Shown here in pieces: positions 26,663 to 34,533 of a DNA stretch of 64,000 bases. A model generated the notes under the pieces. The model searched no databases. It saw only the letters and a program-made list of their open reading frames with translations, and had not been told where the DNA came from. A program made the translations under genes and the position numbers. The stretch is from positions 682,001 to 746,000 of the forward strand of contig NZ_CP027231.1 of the NCBI RefSeq assembly GCF_002998435.1, given 5' to 3'. How positions within the stretch are numbered: the first letter of the stretch is position 1; every line of letters begins with the position of its first letter. Source of the stretch: Bacteroides zoogleoformans. GTDB taxonomy: Bacteria; Bacteroidota; Bacteroidia; Bacteroidales; Bacteroidaceae.

Positions 26663-27688
26663 TTATCTTTGCACGCGTCCACTTGCATCTCCATCCGCCA
26701 ATGCCTCTACTTCCTCAATAGAAACAAGATTGAAGTCTCCGTTGACGGTATGTTTCAAGGCCGAAGCAGCTACGGCGAATTCAAGAGCCGCACCTTGATC
26801 GGCTTTCGTCAGCAGGCCGTGGATGATGCCGCCGGAGAAAGAATCGCCACCGCCTACACGGTCGATAATCGGATTGATATCATAACGTTTCGATTCATAA
26901 AAGTTTTCTCCATTGTATATCATGGCCTTCCAACCGTTGTGCGTGGCCGAGAACGATTCTCGTAAGGTGGAAATGACGTACTTAAAACCAAATTCCTTAG
27001 CCATTGCCTTGAAGATTCCTTTGTAACCTTCGGCATCGGTTTTACCGCCTTCCACATCAGCATCGGGTTTGAAGCCGAGACAGAGTTCGGCGTCTTCTTC
27101 GTTGCCGATACAAACATCGACATATTGCATCAATGGTTTCATGATGGACTGTGCTTTTTCTTTCGTCCAGAGTTTCTTACGGAAATTGAGGTCGACAGAT
27201 ACCATGACGCCATGACGCTTGGCAGCTTCGCAAGCCAGACGGGTCAGTTCGGCAGCCTTATCGGAAATGGCAGGTGTGATGCCTGACCAATGAAACCAAT
27301 CGGCCCCTTCCATAATGGCATCGAAATCAAAATCCGTCGGCACAGCTTCGGCGATAGCAGAGTGAGCACGGTCGTATATCACCTTGCTGGGACGCATAGA
27401 GGCTCCGGTTTCAAGATAATAGATACCCACACGGTCACCGCCGCGCGCAATAAAGTCCGTCCTCACGCCATACTTGCGCAATGCATTCACGGCCGACTGA
27501 CCGATTTCATGCTTCGGCAACTTGGTTACAAAATAAGCGTCATGTCCGTAGTTGGCACAGCTGACAGCCACATTGGCTTCGCCACCGCCATATACTACAT
27601 CAAAAGAATCGGACTGCACGAAACGAGTATTTCCCGGTGTGGACAGTCTCAGCATGATTTCACCCAATGTAACTACTTTCTTTCCCAT
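26663..27688 (-). CDS. kdgK: 2-dehydro-3-deoxygluconokinase (PfkB family)
   Basis: A 341-residue PfkB-family sugar kinase. It has the N-terminal [13 protein letters not shown], the glycine-rich [13 protein letters not shown] (PfkB signature 1), and the ATP/anion-hole motif [13 protein letters not shown] with the catalytic Asp near the C terminus. KDG kinase is the best reading because the next gene is the KDPG aldolase, which uses its product. A good Bacteroides promoter lies at 27836-27864, giving a leader of about 140 nt. Confidence 0.9.
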   Translation of the reverse strand: MGKKVVTLGEIMLRLSTPGNTRFVQSDSFDVVYGGGEANVAVSCANYGHDAYFVTKLPKHEIGQSAVNALRKYGVRTDFIARGGDRVGIYYLETGASMRPSKVIYDRAHSAIAEAVPTDFDFDAIMEGADWFHWSGITPAISDKAAELTRLACEAAKRHGVMVSVDLNFRKKLWTKEKAQSIMKPLMQYVDVCIGNEEDAELCLGFKPDADVEGGKTDAEGYKGIFKAMAKEFGFKYVISTLRESFSATHNGWKAMIYNGENFYESKRYDINPIIDRVGGGDSFSGGIIHGLLTKADQGAALEFAVAASALKHTVNGDFNLVSIEEVEALADGDASGRVQR

Positions 27689-27835
27689 AATCTTTTTATG
27701 TTTTTATTTTAATATGAATTTATTTCATTTCCTTCCAGATTATCATTTCAGAGCCGTATAACAGCTTAAAGCACTGTAAACATGAAGAATAAACTAAAAC
27801 ATATACCTGCTGTACATACTCTTCGTGTGCGAGCA

Positions 27836-27864
27836 CAAAGATACAACAATTTTTGAAATACAAA
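27836..27864 (-). promoter_or_regulatory. Promoter of kdgK-eda
   Basis: On the minus strand, TTTG (27861-27864) and TATCTTTG (27836-27843) are spaced by 17 bp, slightly shorter than usual. It interleaves with an opposite-facing promoter at 27851-27881, so only one of the two could be bound at a time. Confidence 0.6.
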
Positions 27865-27881
27865 AAATTATCATATATTTG
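27851..27881 (+). promoter_or_regulatory. Divergent plus-strand promoter with no clear gene downstream
   Basis: TTTTG at 27851-27855 and TATATTTG at 27874-27881 are separated by 18 bp. The expected transcript begins near 27888 and would meet the terminator at 28044-28076, about 180 nt later. Within it, AGGTTACG (27951-27958) can pair with CGTAACCT (27999-28006). Confidence 0.5.
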
Positions 27882-28024
27882 TCTCCAGAAGTTACGAAAA
27901 GAGTGTAATTTATTGGAACTGAGCGTAGGTTAATTGCTCATGATAGTAATAGGTTACGATTTAGTTAGTTATCTACTGCATCATCCTTCTGCGCGTTGCG
28001 TAACCTTCAAAGAACTCTTCGTAT

Positions 28025-28035
28025 GCAAAAGTAAC
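28025..28035. other. Candidate conjugative-transposon attachment core (right end)
   Basis: GCAAAAGTAAC reads GTTACTTTTGC on the other strand, which fits the GTAnnTTTGC-type core of CTnDOT attachment sites at 9 of 10 positions. It lies between the host kdgK gene and the first transposon-like sequence. Such words also occur by chance as promoter -7 elements, and without the other end the junction cannot be proven. Confidence 0.3.
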
Positions 28036-28043
28036 AATAAAAC

Positions 28044-28076
28044 GGGAGATTTTGAAATGAATCTCCCTAATTTTTT
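28044..28076 (+). terminator. Intrinsic terminator near the transposon border
   Basis: GGGAGATT (28044-28051) pairs perfectly with AATCTCCC (28060-28067), an 8-nt loop lies between them, and TAATTTTTT follows on the plus strand. Confidence 0.65.
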
Positions 28077-28370
28077 CTTCTCATACAAGTTTTTCCGTAA
28101 AAGCGGTTTTGTCCGTCGGCACACCATCGCCCAAAAGGATTTTGGTCGAACGTATGCCGACTACGCATAAGCGGAGAAAAGGGCTTTGCCTCACGCCTAA
28201 ACAACAGTTTAGACTAATGATGCAAGGCCCATTTCTTTTGTGCTTATGCCAAAGAGGTGCTTTTACGGGTTTCTGACGATTTTTCTTTTTCCACTGTTCC
28301 TTTGAGCCGTAAGCGGAAAGCCGTGTCTGACCGCCCGATCCATAAATGGAACAAGCCGTCACACACGGCA

Positions 28371-28457
28371 GGCAAACCGGGAAGAATGATTTTATCCGTC
28401 CGACCGTACACGCTCGGCCAGACATATAAAATCATACTTCCTTGCCGGTGGTTTGCC
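28371..28457. repeat. Imperfect palindrome, about 87 bp
   Basis: GGCAAACC (28371-28378) pairs with GGTTTGCC (28450-28457). Inside it, GAAGAATGATTTTA (28381-28394) pairs with TAAAATCATACTTC (28427-28440) with one mismatch. The inner loop holds a further CCGA/TCGG pair. Confidence 0.65.
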
Positions 28458-28631
28458 CGGTTTCACGCCTCCGGCTATGTCCCTTTTCCTTTTGGCGTTT
28501 TCCCTTTTTTACGGATTTCTCTTTTGAAGTTTTCCTGTCCAATCTGCCTCCACTTCCGTTTACCTCCATTTTCGCGTCTTTCAGTGAGCCGCATCAGATA
28601 GTCATTTCCGTTCTGGGCGCAAAGGTAATTC

Positions 28632-28732
28632 CGGGATTGGACGGGAATGCAAGGTCAAGCCTCCTGTTTTCGGAAAAAATCTCCAGCCCTGCGGGTAGTA
28701 TTTTTCCCGAAAAACCTTGCATTCCCTAATCC
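28632..28732. repeat. Imperfect palindrome, about 101 bp
   Basis: GGGAATGCAAGG (28642-28653) pairs perfectly with CCTTGCATTCCC (28714-28725). The arms are extended outward by GGGATT/AATCCC (28632-28637 and 28727-28732) and inward by a near-match of TTTTCGG and CCGAAAA stretches. Confidence 0.7.
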
Positions 28733-28891
28733 CTACCTTTTCAAGCACCCGAAACGAAAACGACCGATGCGACAGAAAGACGCATAAAAAAAATGTCGGA
28801 TAAACGAGAGGCAGATAAGATAGTTTGAAACTCAACTCCCTCAGCTCTTGAATCCGCATTAAAAAACAAAAAAATCAAAAACAGCGAAGAT

Positions 28892-29107
28892 ATGACGGCA
28901 ACGGCAAATTTCAGACAAATGGCGCAGTACATAGGGCTTGCGATATGCGGCTTGATGGTACGCACCGCCTTCGGGATGTTCGGCATCTTTTGGGGCATTA
29001 TTAGAGAGATTGTAAACGGAGTGTTCCGAGTGGCGATAGGTGTAATCGTGGCTATCCTTTCCACTATTGCCTTCTTCGGCTTCATCCTTTGGTTATTCAC
29101 CCTTTAA
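28892..29107 (+). CDS. Small membrane protein of unknown function
   Basis: A 71-residue protein with two hydrophobic helices (about 12-35 and 42-70), beginning MTATANFRQMAQYIG. It is the first gene of a plus-strand set of small accessory genes that runs to 32539. I do not recognise the family. The membrane topology and the position in a conjugative element suggest a role at the envelope, but that is only context. Confidence 0.55.
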   Translation: MTATANFRQMAQYIGLAICGLMVRTAFGMFGIFWGIIREIVNGVFRVAIGVIVAILSTIAFFGFILWLFTL

Positions 29108-29118
29108 CCCCTACTGAC

Positions 29119-29340
29119 ATGGCAAAGAGAAGCAGCAAAACGGCAGCGCAGCAGTGCAGATACTACGAGGTGGACAACATCTTCGTGTACATGGTGGAAA
29201 CGTACATCAACGGCAACATATCCGTGTTCCGTGAACTCTACCGAGAACTGAACAAGGACGCACGGAGGGACTTTACAGACTTCCTTCTGAGCGAGGTAGA
29301 GCCGACCTATTGGAGAGAAATACTGAAACAGACAATCTAA
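29119..29340 (+). CDS. Small conserved protein of unknown function
   Basis: A 73-residue soluble protein: basic N terminus (MAKRSSK), then YYEVDNIFVYMVETYINGN and an acidic helical part ending in TYWREILKQTI. The start at 29119 is chosen because the longer frame begins within the previous gene. It is 14 bp from the PcfK-like gene, so all three are probably cotranscribed. No function can be assigned. Confidence 0.5.
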   Translation: MAKRSSKTAAQQCRYYEVDNIFVYMVETYINGNISVFRELYRELNKDARRDFTDFLLSEVEPTYWREILKQTI

Positions 29341-29353
29341 AAAAGACAGCGAT

Positions 29354-29776
29354 ATGAAAGGAACAGAACATTTCAAGAGAACGATACAGATGTATCTGGA
29401 GCAGCGTGCAGCGGAAGATACGCTCTTTGCGAGGAACTACCGCAACCCTGCCAAGAACATAGACGATTGTGTCACCTACATTCTCAACTACGTGCAGCGG
29501 AGCGGTTGCAACGGCTTCACGGACGGGGAGATATTCGGGCAAGCCGTCCACTACTATGACGAGAACGAGATAGAGGTAGGCAAGCCCATTCAGTGCCAAG
29601 TGGCGGTGAACCACGTTGTGGAACTCACGGCAGAGGAAAAGGCGGAAGCACGGCAGAACGCAGTCCGCAGATACCAAGAGGAGGAACTCCGCAAGTTGCA
29701 GAACCGCAGCAAGCCGAGAACCGCCACCAAAGCGACCGCACAAGAAGTACAACAACCCAACCTATTCAATTTCTGA
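29354..29776 (+). CDS. PcfK-like family protein
   Basis: A 140-residue protein beginning MKGTEHFKRTIQMYLEQRA with the motif NPAKNIDDCVTYILN and a basic, repetitive C terminus (EELRKLQNRSKPRT). This matches PcfK-like proteins, which in Bacteroides conjugative elements lie directly before a PcfJ gene, as here (2 bp between stop and next start). The name comes from enterococcal pCF10; the biochemical role is not known. Confidence 0.7.
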   Translation: MKGTEHFKRTIQMYLEQRAAEDTLFARNYRNPAKNIDDCVTYILNYVQRSGCNGFTDGEIFGQAVHYYDENEIEVGKPIQCQVAVNHVVELTAEEKAEARQNAVRRYQEEELRKLQNRSKPRTATKATAQEVQQPNLFNF

Positions 29777-29778
29777 TT

Positions 29779-31068
29779 ATGAAACCGAGAACACCCATAC
29801 AGCAGGAAGTCGCACGATTGAGCGAGCGACTGCCGAAATTGACCGCCACACAGAGGGCTTACGCTTTCCGCCATTGCTTCAAACATTACGCCATCAAGAG
29901 GGCGGACGGCACGAACATCTGCACCGAGTGCGGACATTCGTGGAGGAGTGAACACAACCTTGCGGACACCGTTTGCGGATGCACCTGCCCGCATTGCGGC
30001 ATGGAGTTGGAAGCGTTGCGCACCCGAAAGAGCGTGTTCAGCGAGAACGAGTATTTCTGCATCATCACCACCTGCAAGCAGTACCAAGTGATACGCTTCT
30101 TCTTCGTCAAGTCCCAATACAAGGCAGGGCAGGCAGCCGGGTATTCCATTTATGAAGTGGTGCAAAGGTGGATTTCGCCCAAAGGCACAACCGTCACCAT
30201 TGCCCGACTGCGTGGAATGTCCATACTTTACTACGACCTATGGGCGGAATACAGCGACATGGAGGTACGCAAGAACAACAAACTCCGTGCATACGATATA
30301 AACCCCGTCTGCACCTATCCCCGACAGCGTTTCATACCCGAACTGAAACGCAACGGCTTCAATGGCGAATACCACAACATACTGCCTTACGACCTTTTCA
30401 CGGCTATCCTTTCCGACAGCCGAGCCGAAACGCTGTTGAAGGCAGGGCAATACCCCATGTTGCGCCACTATATCCGCAGTTCCTTTGACATAGAGAGGTA
30501 TTGGGCATCCGTAAAGATATGTATCCGCAACGGCTACACCATTGCTGACGGCTCCATGTGGCGTGACACCATAGACCTCCTGCGGCATTTCGGCAAGGAC
30601 ACGAACAGCCCGAAGTACGTCTGTCCCTCCGACCTCAAAGCCGAACACGACAGACTTATGCACAAGCGCAACAAGGAGATAGAACGCAAGAAGTTGGAGG
30701 AACGCATCCGCCAAGCGAAGAAACACGAGAAGGCATACCGCAAACTCAAAGGCATATTCTTCGGCATCGCCTTCACGGACGGCACTTTGCAGGTGCGTGT
30801 GTTGGAGAGCGTTGCGGAGTTTGCAGCGGAAGGGACGGAACTGCACCATTGCGTGTTTTCCAACTCCTATTTCCTTGAAAAGAACTCTCTTATCCTATCC
30901 GCTACCATTGACGGCAAGCGCATAGAAACGGTGGAGGTTTCCTTGAAGACATTGGAAGTGGTGCAAAGTCGTGGCTTGCACAATTCCAATACCGAGTACC
31001 ACGACCGCATTGTAAACCTTGTGAACAGCAACGTGAACCTTATCCGCCAGCGGATGGAAGCGGCATAG
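29779..31068 (+). CDS. PcfJ domain-containing protein
   Basis: A 429-residue protein. Near the N terminus it has two Cys pairs, CTECGHSW and CTCPHCGMEL (about 50-80), that look like a zinc ribbon. The C-terminal part has GTELHHCVFSNSY and RIETVEVSLKTLEVVQSRGLHN, the conserved core of PcfJ proteins. The start at 29779 follows the PcfK-like stop by 2 bp. PcfJ proteins are common in mobile elements of Firmicutes and Bacteroidetes; a link to DNA processing in transfer is suspected but not proven. Confidence 0.75.
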   Translation: MKPRTPIQQEVARLSERLPKLTATQRAYAFRHCFKHYAIKRADGTNICTECGHSWRSEHNLADTVCGCTCPHCGMELEALRTRKSVFSENEYFCIITTCKQYQVIRFFFVKSQYKAGQAAGYSIYEVVQRWISPKGTTVTIARLRGMSILYYDLWAEYSDMEVRKNNKLRAYDINPVCTYPRQRFIPELKRNGFNGEYHNILPYDLFTAILSDSRAETLLKAGQYPMLRHYIRSSFDIERYWASVKICIRNGYTIADGSMWRDTIDLLRHFGKDTNSPKYVCPSDLKAEHDRLMHKRNKEIERKKLEERIRQAKKHEKAYRKLKGIFFGIAFTDGTLQVRVLESVAEFAAEGTELHHCVFSNSYFLEKNSLILSATIDGKRIETVEVSLKTLEVVQSRGLHNSNTEYHDRIVNLVNSNVNLIRQRMEAA

Positions 31069-31092
31069 TATCAACCTATAATACCCAATAGT

Positions 31093-31350
31093 ATGGAAGT
31101 AAAAATTGAAAGCATGGTTTGTCTGTGGGACGATAAAATCCCCACGATGTTCCTTGAATTTGTGAACCTCCTCACTCTTGCAACGAGTGAGGAGCAGTTA
31201 AGACGGAGTGTAAAGAACTTTGCCGAGAAGCACGGACTTGACAGGTTTTTCCTTTACGGCTTCGGTTCCCACCATTTCTACCTGCACCAACGCTACACGA
31301 GCGACCCCGAAATGGTGATGAAGAACAGAGTTTTGTCAGTACATTTTTAA
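31093..31350 (+). CDS. Hypothetical protein of the transposon accessory set
   Basis: An 85-residue soluble protein (MEVKIESMVCLWDDKIPTM) with a helical middle and an aromatic C-terminal part (FLYGFGSHHFYLHQRYTSD). It begins 24 bp after the PcfJ gene. I do not recognise a family. Confidence 0.5.
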   Translation: MEVKIESMVCLWDDKIPTMFLEFVNLLTLATSEEQLRRSVKNFAEKHGLDRFFLYGFGSHHFYLHQRYTSDPEMVMKNRVLSVHF

Positions 31351-31370
31351 CCACCCTAAAATCAACGATT

Positions 31371-31604
31371 ATGGCAACACGGATGACCATCAACGGAGTA
31401 AGCACCTGCACGGAAGCAGGTACGGAGAAATACGAGCGTTTCCAATTAGGTATCGGCAGACGCAAGCGGACACTTGTGCAGTACGACTACCGCCACCCCA
31501 CAGACGGAGAGTTGTTCTCTTGTGTCAAACCCACATTGGACGAGTGCCGAGAAGCACGGGATGAGTGGCTCACGGCAAAGGAAGGAAAGGAGGACAGACG
31601 ATGA
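31371..31604 (+). CDS. DUF3873-like small protein
   Basis: A 77-residue protein with MTINGVSTCTEAGTEKYE, VQYDYRHPTDGELFSCV, and a helical end TLDECREARDEWL. This pattern fits the DUF3873 family, which is found mainly in Bacteroides conjugative transposons. Its stop overlaps the next start (ATGA). Confidence 0.6.
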   Translation: MATRMTINGVSTCTEAGTEKYERFQLGIGRRKRTLVQYDYRHPTDGELFSCVKPTLDECREARDEWLTAKEGKEDRR

Positions 31605-31846
31605 ACGCAGCCTATCAAACGCTGATAGTGAAGTTCAGTGAGCCTATCAAAGTATTGGACGGCATCTTTGACGATGCCGAAGCGTGGGGAGTTGATACCC
31701 TAAAAGGGTGGATAGACGACTACGAGAGCAGCAGGTTTACCGCCATCAACAGCCATACGGCAGTCATCACAAGCGAGTACAATATGGAGTGCCTGATGGA
31801 ATGGTTGAAACGAAACACACCCATTGCCGAGATAACAGAATGTTAA
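31601..31846 (+). CDS. Hypothetical protein, translationally coupled to the DUF3873-like gene
   Basis: An 81-residue acidic protein (MNAAYQTLIVKFSEPIKVLD, then GVDTLKGWIDDYESS). The start codon overlaps the stop of the previous gene by 4 bp, which supports this start over a longer alternative at 31565. No recognised family. Confidence 0.5.
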   Translation: MNAAYQTLIVKFSEPIKVLDGIFDDAEAWGVDTLKGWIDDYESSRFTAINSHTAVITSEYNMECLMEWLKRNTPIAEITEC

Positions 31847-31891
31847 ACAAGTTGGCGGTGTCCGCACCGCCAACCTACAACCAAGAAAAGC

Positions 31892-32200
31892 ATGATAGCG
31901 AAGACTATTTTACAGCAGATAGGCGGCAGACGCTTTGCCGCCATGACGGGAAGCAAGGACTTTATAGATATGGGTAACGGACTGCGCATGAGCCTTGCGA
32001 GGAACAAGACGAGTGCCAACCGCCTTGACATCATCTACGATGCCGGCTTAGACCTCTACAATATGCGTTTCTACCGCAGGACGTTCAGCAAAAAGACATT
32101 CGAGTGCAAGACGAAGGACATCGAAACACACGATGGCATATATTGCGATATGCTGGAAGAAATGTTCACGATGGTAACAGGACTCTACACCCATTTTTGA
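31892..32200 (+). CDS. Conserved hypothetical protein of the accessory set
   Basis: A 102-residue protein with an N-terminal ILQQIGGRRFAAMTGSKDF and the segment GLRMSLARNKTSANRLDI, ending TGLYTHF. The first part resembles proteins seen in Bacteroides mobile elements and gut phages, but no biochemical function is known to me. It is followed by a stretch with paired repeats at 32206-32263. Confidence 0.5.
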   Translation: MIAKTILQQIGGRRFAAMTGSKDFIDMGNGLRMSLARNKTSANRLDIIYDAGLDLYNMRFYRRTFSKKTFECKTKDIETHDGIYCDMLEEMFTMVTGLYTHF

Positions 32201-32205
32201 GTGGC

Positions 32206-32263
32206 GGCGGACAAAGCCGCCCTACTTTCTTTCGGTGAGCATGACGGCGGACAAAGAAAGTAG
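32206..32263. repeat. Two short hairpins sharing the word GGCGGACAAAG
   Basis: GGCGG and CCGCC (32206-32222) form the first hairpin. CTACTTTCTTT (32222-32232) pairs perfectly with AAAGAAAGTAG (32253-32263) for the second. Both contain GGCGGACAAAG. No T tail follows, so a terminator role is uncertain. Confidence 0.45.
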
Positions 32264-32317
32264 CAAAGAAACCGCTGTCCCAATCTACGATAGTATTCAC
32301 AAAAACAAGTTTCAATC

Positions 32318-32539
32318 ATGGAAGAAATCAGACAGAACGGAAAAATCATCCTGCACAGCGATGACGGAACAAGCATAAGGATGATTTTCAAAAACCTCAC
32401 GGGCAGGATTTTTCAAGGTCAGGAATATGTGGAGTATATCCGGCATATCGCAATCGGGGAGATGGGATTTTCGCCCGGCATCATAGAGCATTGCAGGGAC
32501 GGTGAAGTAATCGGCAAAGGAAAAATCCCGAATGTATGA
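32318..32539 (+). CDS. Small hypothetical protein, end of the accessory set
   Basis: A 73-residue protein (MEEIRQNGKIILHSDDGTS, then GQEYVEYIRHIAIGEMGFS). It is the last plus-strand gene before the convergent lysozyme, and the strong bidirectional hairpin at 32546-32581 follows it immediately. I do not recognise a family. Confidence 0.5.
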   Translation: MEEIRQNGKIILHSDDGTSIRMIFKNLTGRIFQGQEYVEYIRHIAIGEMGFSPGIIEHCRDGEVIGKGKIPNV

Positions 32540-32545
32540 AAAGCG

Positions 32546-32581
32546 GAAACTCCGATGAAGTTGCGGCTTCATCGGAGTTTC
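32546..32581. terminator. Perfect 15-bp bidirectional hairpin between convergent genes
   Basis: GAAACTCCGATGAAG (32546-32560) pairs without mismatch with CTTCATCGGAGTTTC (32567-32581), with a 6-nt loop. It lies 6 bp after the plus-strand gene stop and 21 bp from the lysozyme stop, so it can end transcripts from both sides, although the T tails are short. Confidence 0.7.
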
Positions 32582-32602
32582 ATTTGTCAGGCATTTGCCA
32601 TG

Positions 32603-33130
32603 TTACGGAATGTACAGCAGCGCAAACTCCGCCTTTCTCCGTTTGAGCAGCATGGCGTGCCGTTTCCCCTTGTAGTTGCAGAAAGCGATATATTCCCGGT
32701 AAATGTTCCTGTCGCCCGCCTCCAATTTTCGGATCAGCGTGCTTTTGGGTATCTTCCCGCTCCCCAAAAGCCGGTATGGACCGACATTGTAGGCGAGCGT
32801 GGCAAGGAGCAGACTGTCACGCCCGAACTTACGGAACATGGCGCAGAACTTACGCAAGTCTTTCCGCAGGAGTGCGTCCGCCTGCCGCTTCGTCATGGTG
32901 CGTGCCGAATACCTTTCCCCCGGCTGCACCTGATGACCCCAGCCCACGTATGGGTGGTGTTTCTCCGAGTGCCAGCCTTCAAAATACTTCGTACAGCGAA
33001 CCGCCCGCTCAAAAGGCGGCAGGCGGTAGATTGCCGCCTGCCTGTCCGTCCCCTTCCGACGGCTGTCCCGTGCGGACACGGAGCAGACCGCCAGCAGCGA
33101 ACAGAGGATAGCCATGAATACACGCATCAT
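32603..33130 (-). CDS. Secreted lysozyme-like glycoside hydrolase of the transfer operon
   Basis: A 175-residue protein with a signal peptide (MMRVFMAILCSLLAVCSVSA). The mature part has CTKYFEGWHSEKHHPYVGWG with a candidate catalytic Glu, then an all-alpha region with LATLAYNVGPYRLLGSG, the pattern of phage-type lysozymes. Such enzymes cut peptidoglycan locally so that the mating apparatus can cross the cell wall. The start overlaps the traQ stop (ATGA), so it is the last gene of the tra operon. Confidence 0.75.
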   Translation of the reverse strand: MMRVFMAILCSLLAVCSVSARDSRRKGTDRQAAIYRLPPFERAVRCTKYFEGWHSEKHHPYVGWGHQVQPGERYSARTMTKRQADALLRKDLRKFCAMFRKFGRDSLLLATLAYNVGPYRLLGSGKIPKSTLIRKLEAGDRNIYREYIAFCNYKGKRHAMLLKRRKAEFALLYIP

Positions 33131-33630
33131 CTTGGCAGAGGTTTGTAATTGCCTATGGGGATGACGGTCTGAATGTCGTCCTTCACGTTCCGGTTGTTGA
33201 AGTCAAATTCCAATTCGTAGGAATTTTTGAAATTGTCCTCCACCACCACGATGAAGTTGTGCGCCTCGTCGCCCTCAGCCGTATAGTACAGCCGGAACTT
33301 CTCGTTTTCGAGCAGGTAGCGGTCATTGGGCAGAAAAGTAATGCCGCCCGCCATTTTCAGCGTGCCTTCCCCTTCGAACTGGAAATACCGGATGGTGTAG
33401 AGCGTGTTGGCGTAATCGCCCGTCCTTTTCAGTTCACAGCGGATTTCCACCGTCTGCCCCTTTGTGACCTTGTTCGGTACGGGCATCGTTTCCACCGTGA
33501 ACGGATAGGATTGCTGGATGTCCATGTCATCGTCACACGATGCGAGCGTGAGCGACACGGCGGCGAACAGGCAGAGTGCCAACGCCTTGAAGATGGATAT
33601 TCTCTTGTTCTTGTTGTTCAGTATGTTCAT
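33127..33630 (-). CDS. traQ: Conjugative transposon protein TraQ (DUF3872 lipoprotein)
   Basis: A 167-residue lipoprotein. The basic N terminus NNKNKRISIFK is followed by a hydrophobic stretch and the lipobox LTLASC (Cys at about residue 32), then acidic DDDMD. The rest is beta-rich, as in DUF3872 proteins. It sits in the canonical TraQ position after traP. Being 3' of the IS insertion in traN, its expression from the operon promoter may be reduced. Confidence 0.8.
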   Translation of the reverse strand: MNILNNKNKRISIFKALALCLFAAVSLTLASCDDDMDIQQSYPFTVETMPVPNKVTKGQTVEIRCELKRTGDYANTLYTIRYFQFEGEGTLKMAGGITFLPNDRYLLENEKFRLYYTAEGDEAHNFIVVVEDNFKNSYELEFDFNNRNVKDDIQTVIPIGNYKPLPR

Positions 33631-33655
33631 TGTCCTTTGATTTTTAAGTTATTGT

Positions 33656-34525
33656 TCATTTCTTTTTTGCTGTCAGTTGCAGATACTCGTTCAAGTCCTT
33701 GCAACCGTCATAGAGTGCGGAACAGTTACAGACACGTCCGCCGTAGTGTCCTTTGAGGGCTTCCAGCGTCCTCCGCCCGGCTTCGTCACGGTCGAGGAAG
33801 CAGTCGATGCGCCCGTACCCGTCTAAGTGTTTTACCGCCTTACCCACGTTGGCGACGGAGTTCAGCACAAGGCTGTCGCCTGTTTCCAATCCAAGCGTGG
33901 CAGCGGAAAGGAAGTCCATAAATCCTTCAAATAAACTGCACACGCCAGTCGGAGAACTTTCCATTTTGACCAGCGACACATCCTTCGGCGGCACGCAACC
34001 CTTGAAATAACGGCTCCGGATTTCATAGCCGCCAACCACGTTCTGGAAACCGATTGCGAAATACCGTTTTCCACGCACGCCGTAGTTCAAGCGGCAGCAG
34101 TGACGGGATGCAACGGCATAAGGGATGCCCCGTTCCGCCAGATACTCTGTTAATGGTGAGCGGAGCAGTGGGACGGCTTCCACCCCCTCAAAGGCAGGTT
34201 CGGACGGTTCCGGCAGGTACAACGGCTTTTCCGATGCGACAAACGGCATACGGGCGGTTTCCGCTATGAATCTTGCCTGCGCCATGAAGTCACCGCTTCG
34301 GGCAAACTCCCCGGCAAGCGTGAAGATGTCACCGCCCTTGCCCAAACCGAAGTCGTACCAGAGCCGTTTCGCCACGTTCACACGGAAAGAGGGCGTGCGC
34401 TCACTGCGGTACGGCGCACGATACCAAAGTTCGTTTCCGCTCCTTCGGACAGGCTCATGCCCCAACCGCGCGAGAAAGTCCGCGAGGGATATTTGCCTCA
34501 TGGTGTCTATATCCGTCCGTTCCAT
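33656..34525 (-). CDS. traP: TraP, CHC2/TOPRIM primase-like protein
   Basis: A 289-residue primase-like protein. The N-terminal domain aligns in style with CHC2 zinc-binding primase domains (RSERTPSFRVN, then FGLGKGGDIFTLA), but the zinc Cys/His ligands are absent. The C-terminal TOPRIM has LFEGFMDFLSA (Glu) and DCFLDRDEAG (DxD). It may prime the transferred strand in the recipient. I took the Met at 34525, just after the traO stop; MRQIS at 34501 is an alternative. Confidence 0.8.
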   Translation of the reverse strand: MERTDIDTMRQISLADFLARLGHEPVRRSGNELWYRAPYRSERTPSFRVNVAKRLWYDFGLGKGGDIFTLAGEFARSGDFMAQARFIAETARMPFVASEKPLYLPEPSEPAFEGVEAVPLLRSPLTEYLAERGIPYAVASRHCCRLNYGVRGKRYFAIGFQNVVGGYEIRSRYFKGCVPPKDVSLVKMESSPTGVCSLFEGFMDFLSAATLGLETGDSLVLNSVANVGKAVKHLDGYGRIDCFLDRDEAGRRTLEALKGHYGGRVCNCSALYDGCKDLNEYLQLTAKKK

Positions 34526-34533
34526 GCCGCGTG

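Larger units (their letters stand above)
28077..28891. other. Gene-free region with two large imperfect palindromes
   Basis: No convincing ORF is present over about 800 bp. Two long inverted repeats are present (28371-28457 and 28632-28732; separate entries). The rest is of mixed composition and shows no tRNA, CRISPR or IS. It probably forms the end region of the conjugative transposon and the leader of the accessory operon starting at 28892. Confidence 0.5.

Noticed and set aside
27934..28170. 78-codon ORF next to the presumed transposon border
   Set aside because: It runs through a strong terminator hairpin and the candidate attachment core, and has no recognisable family; a coding role is unlikely.
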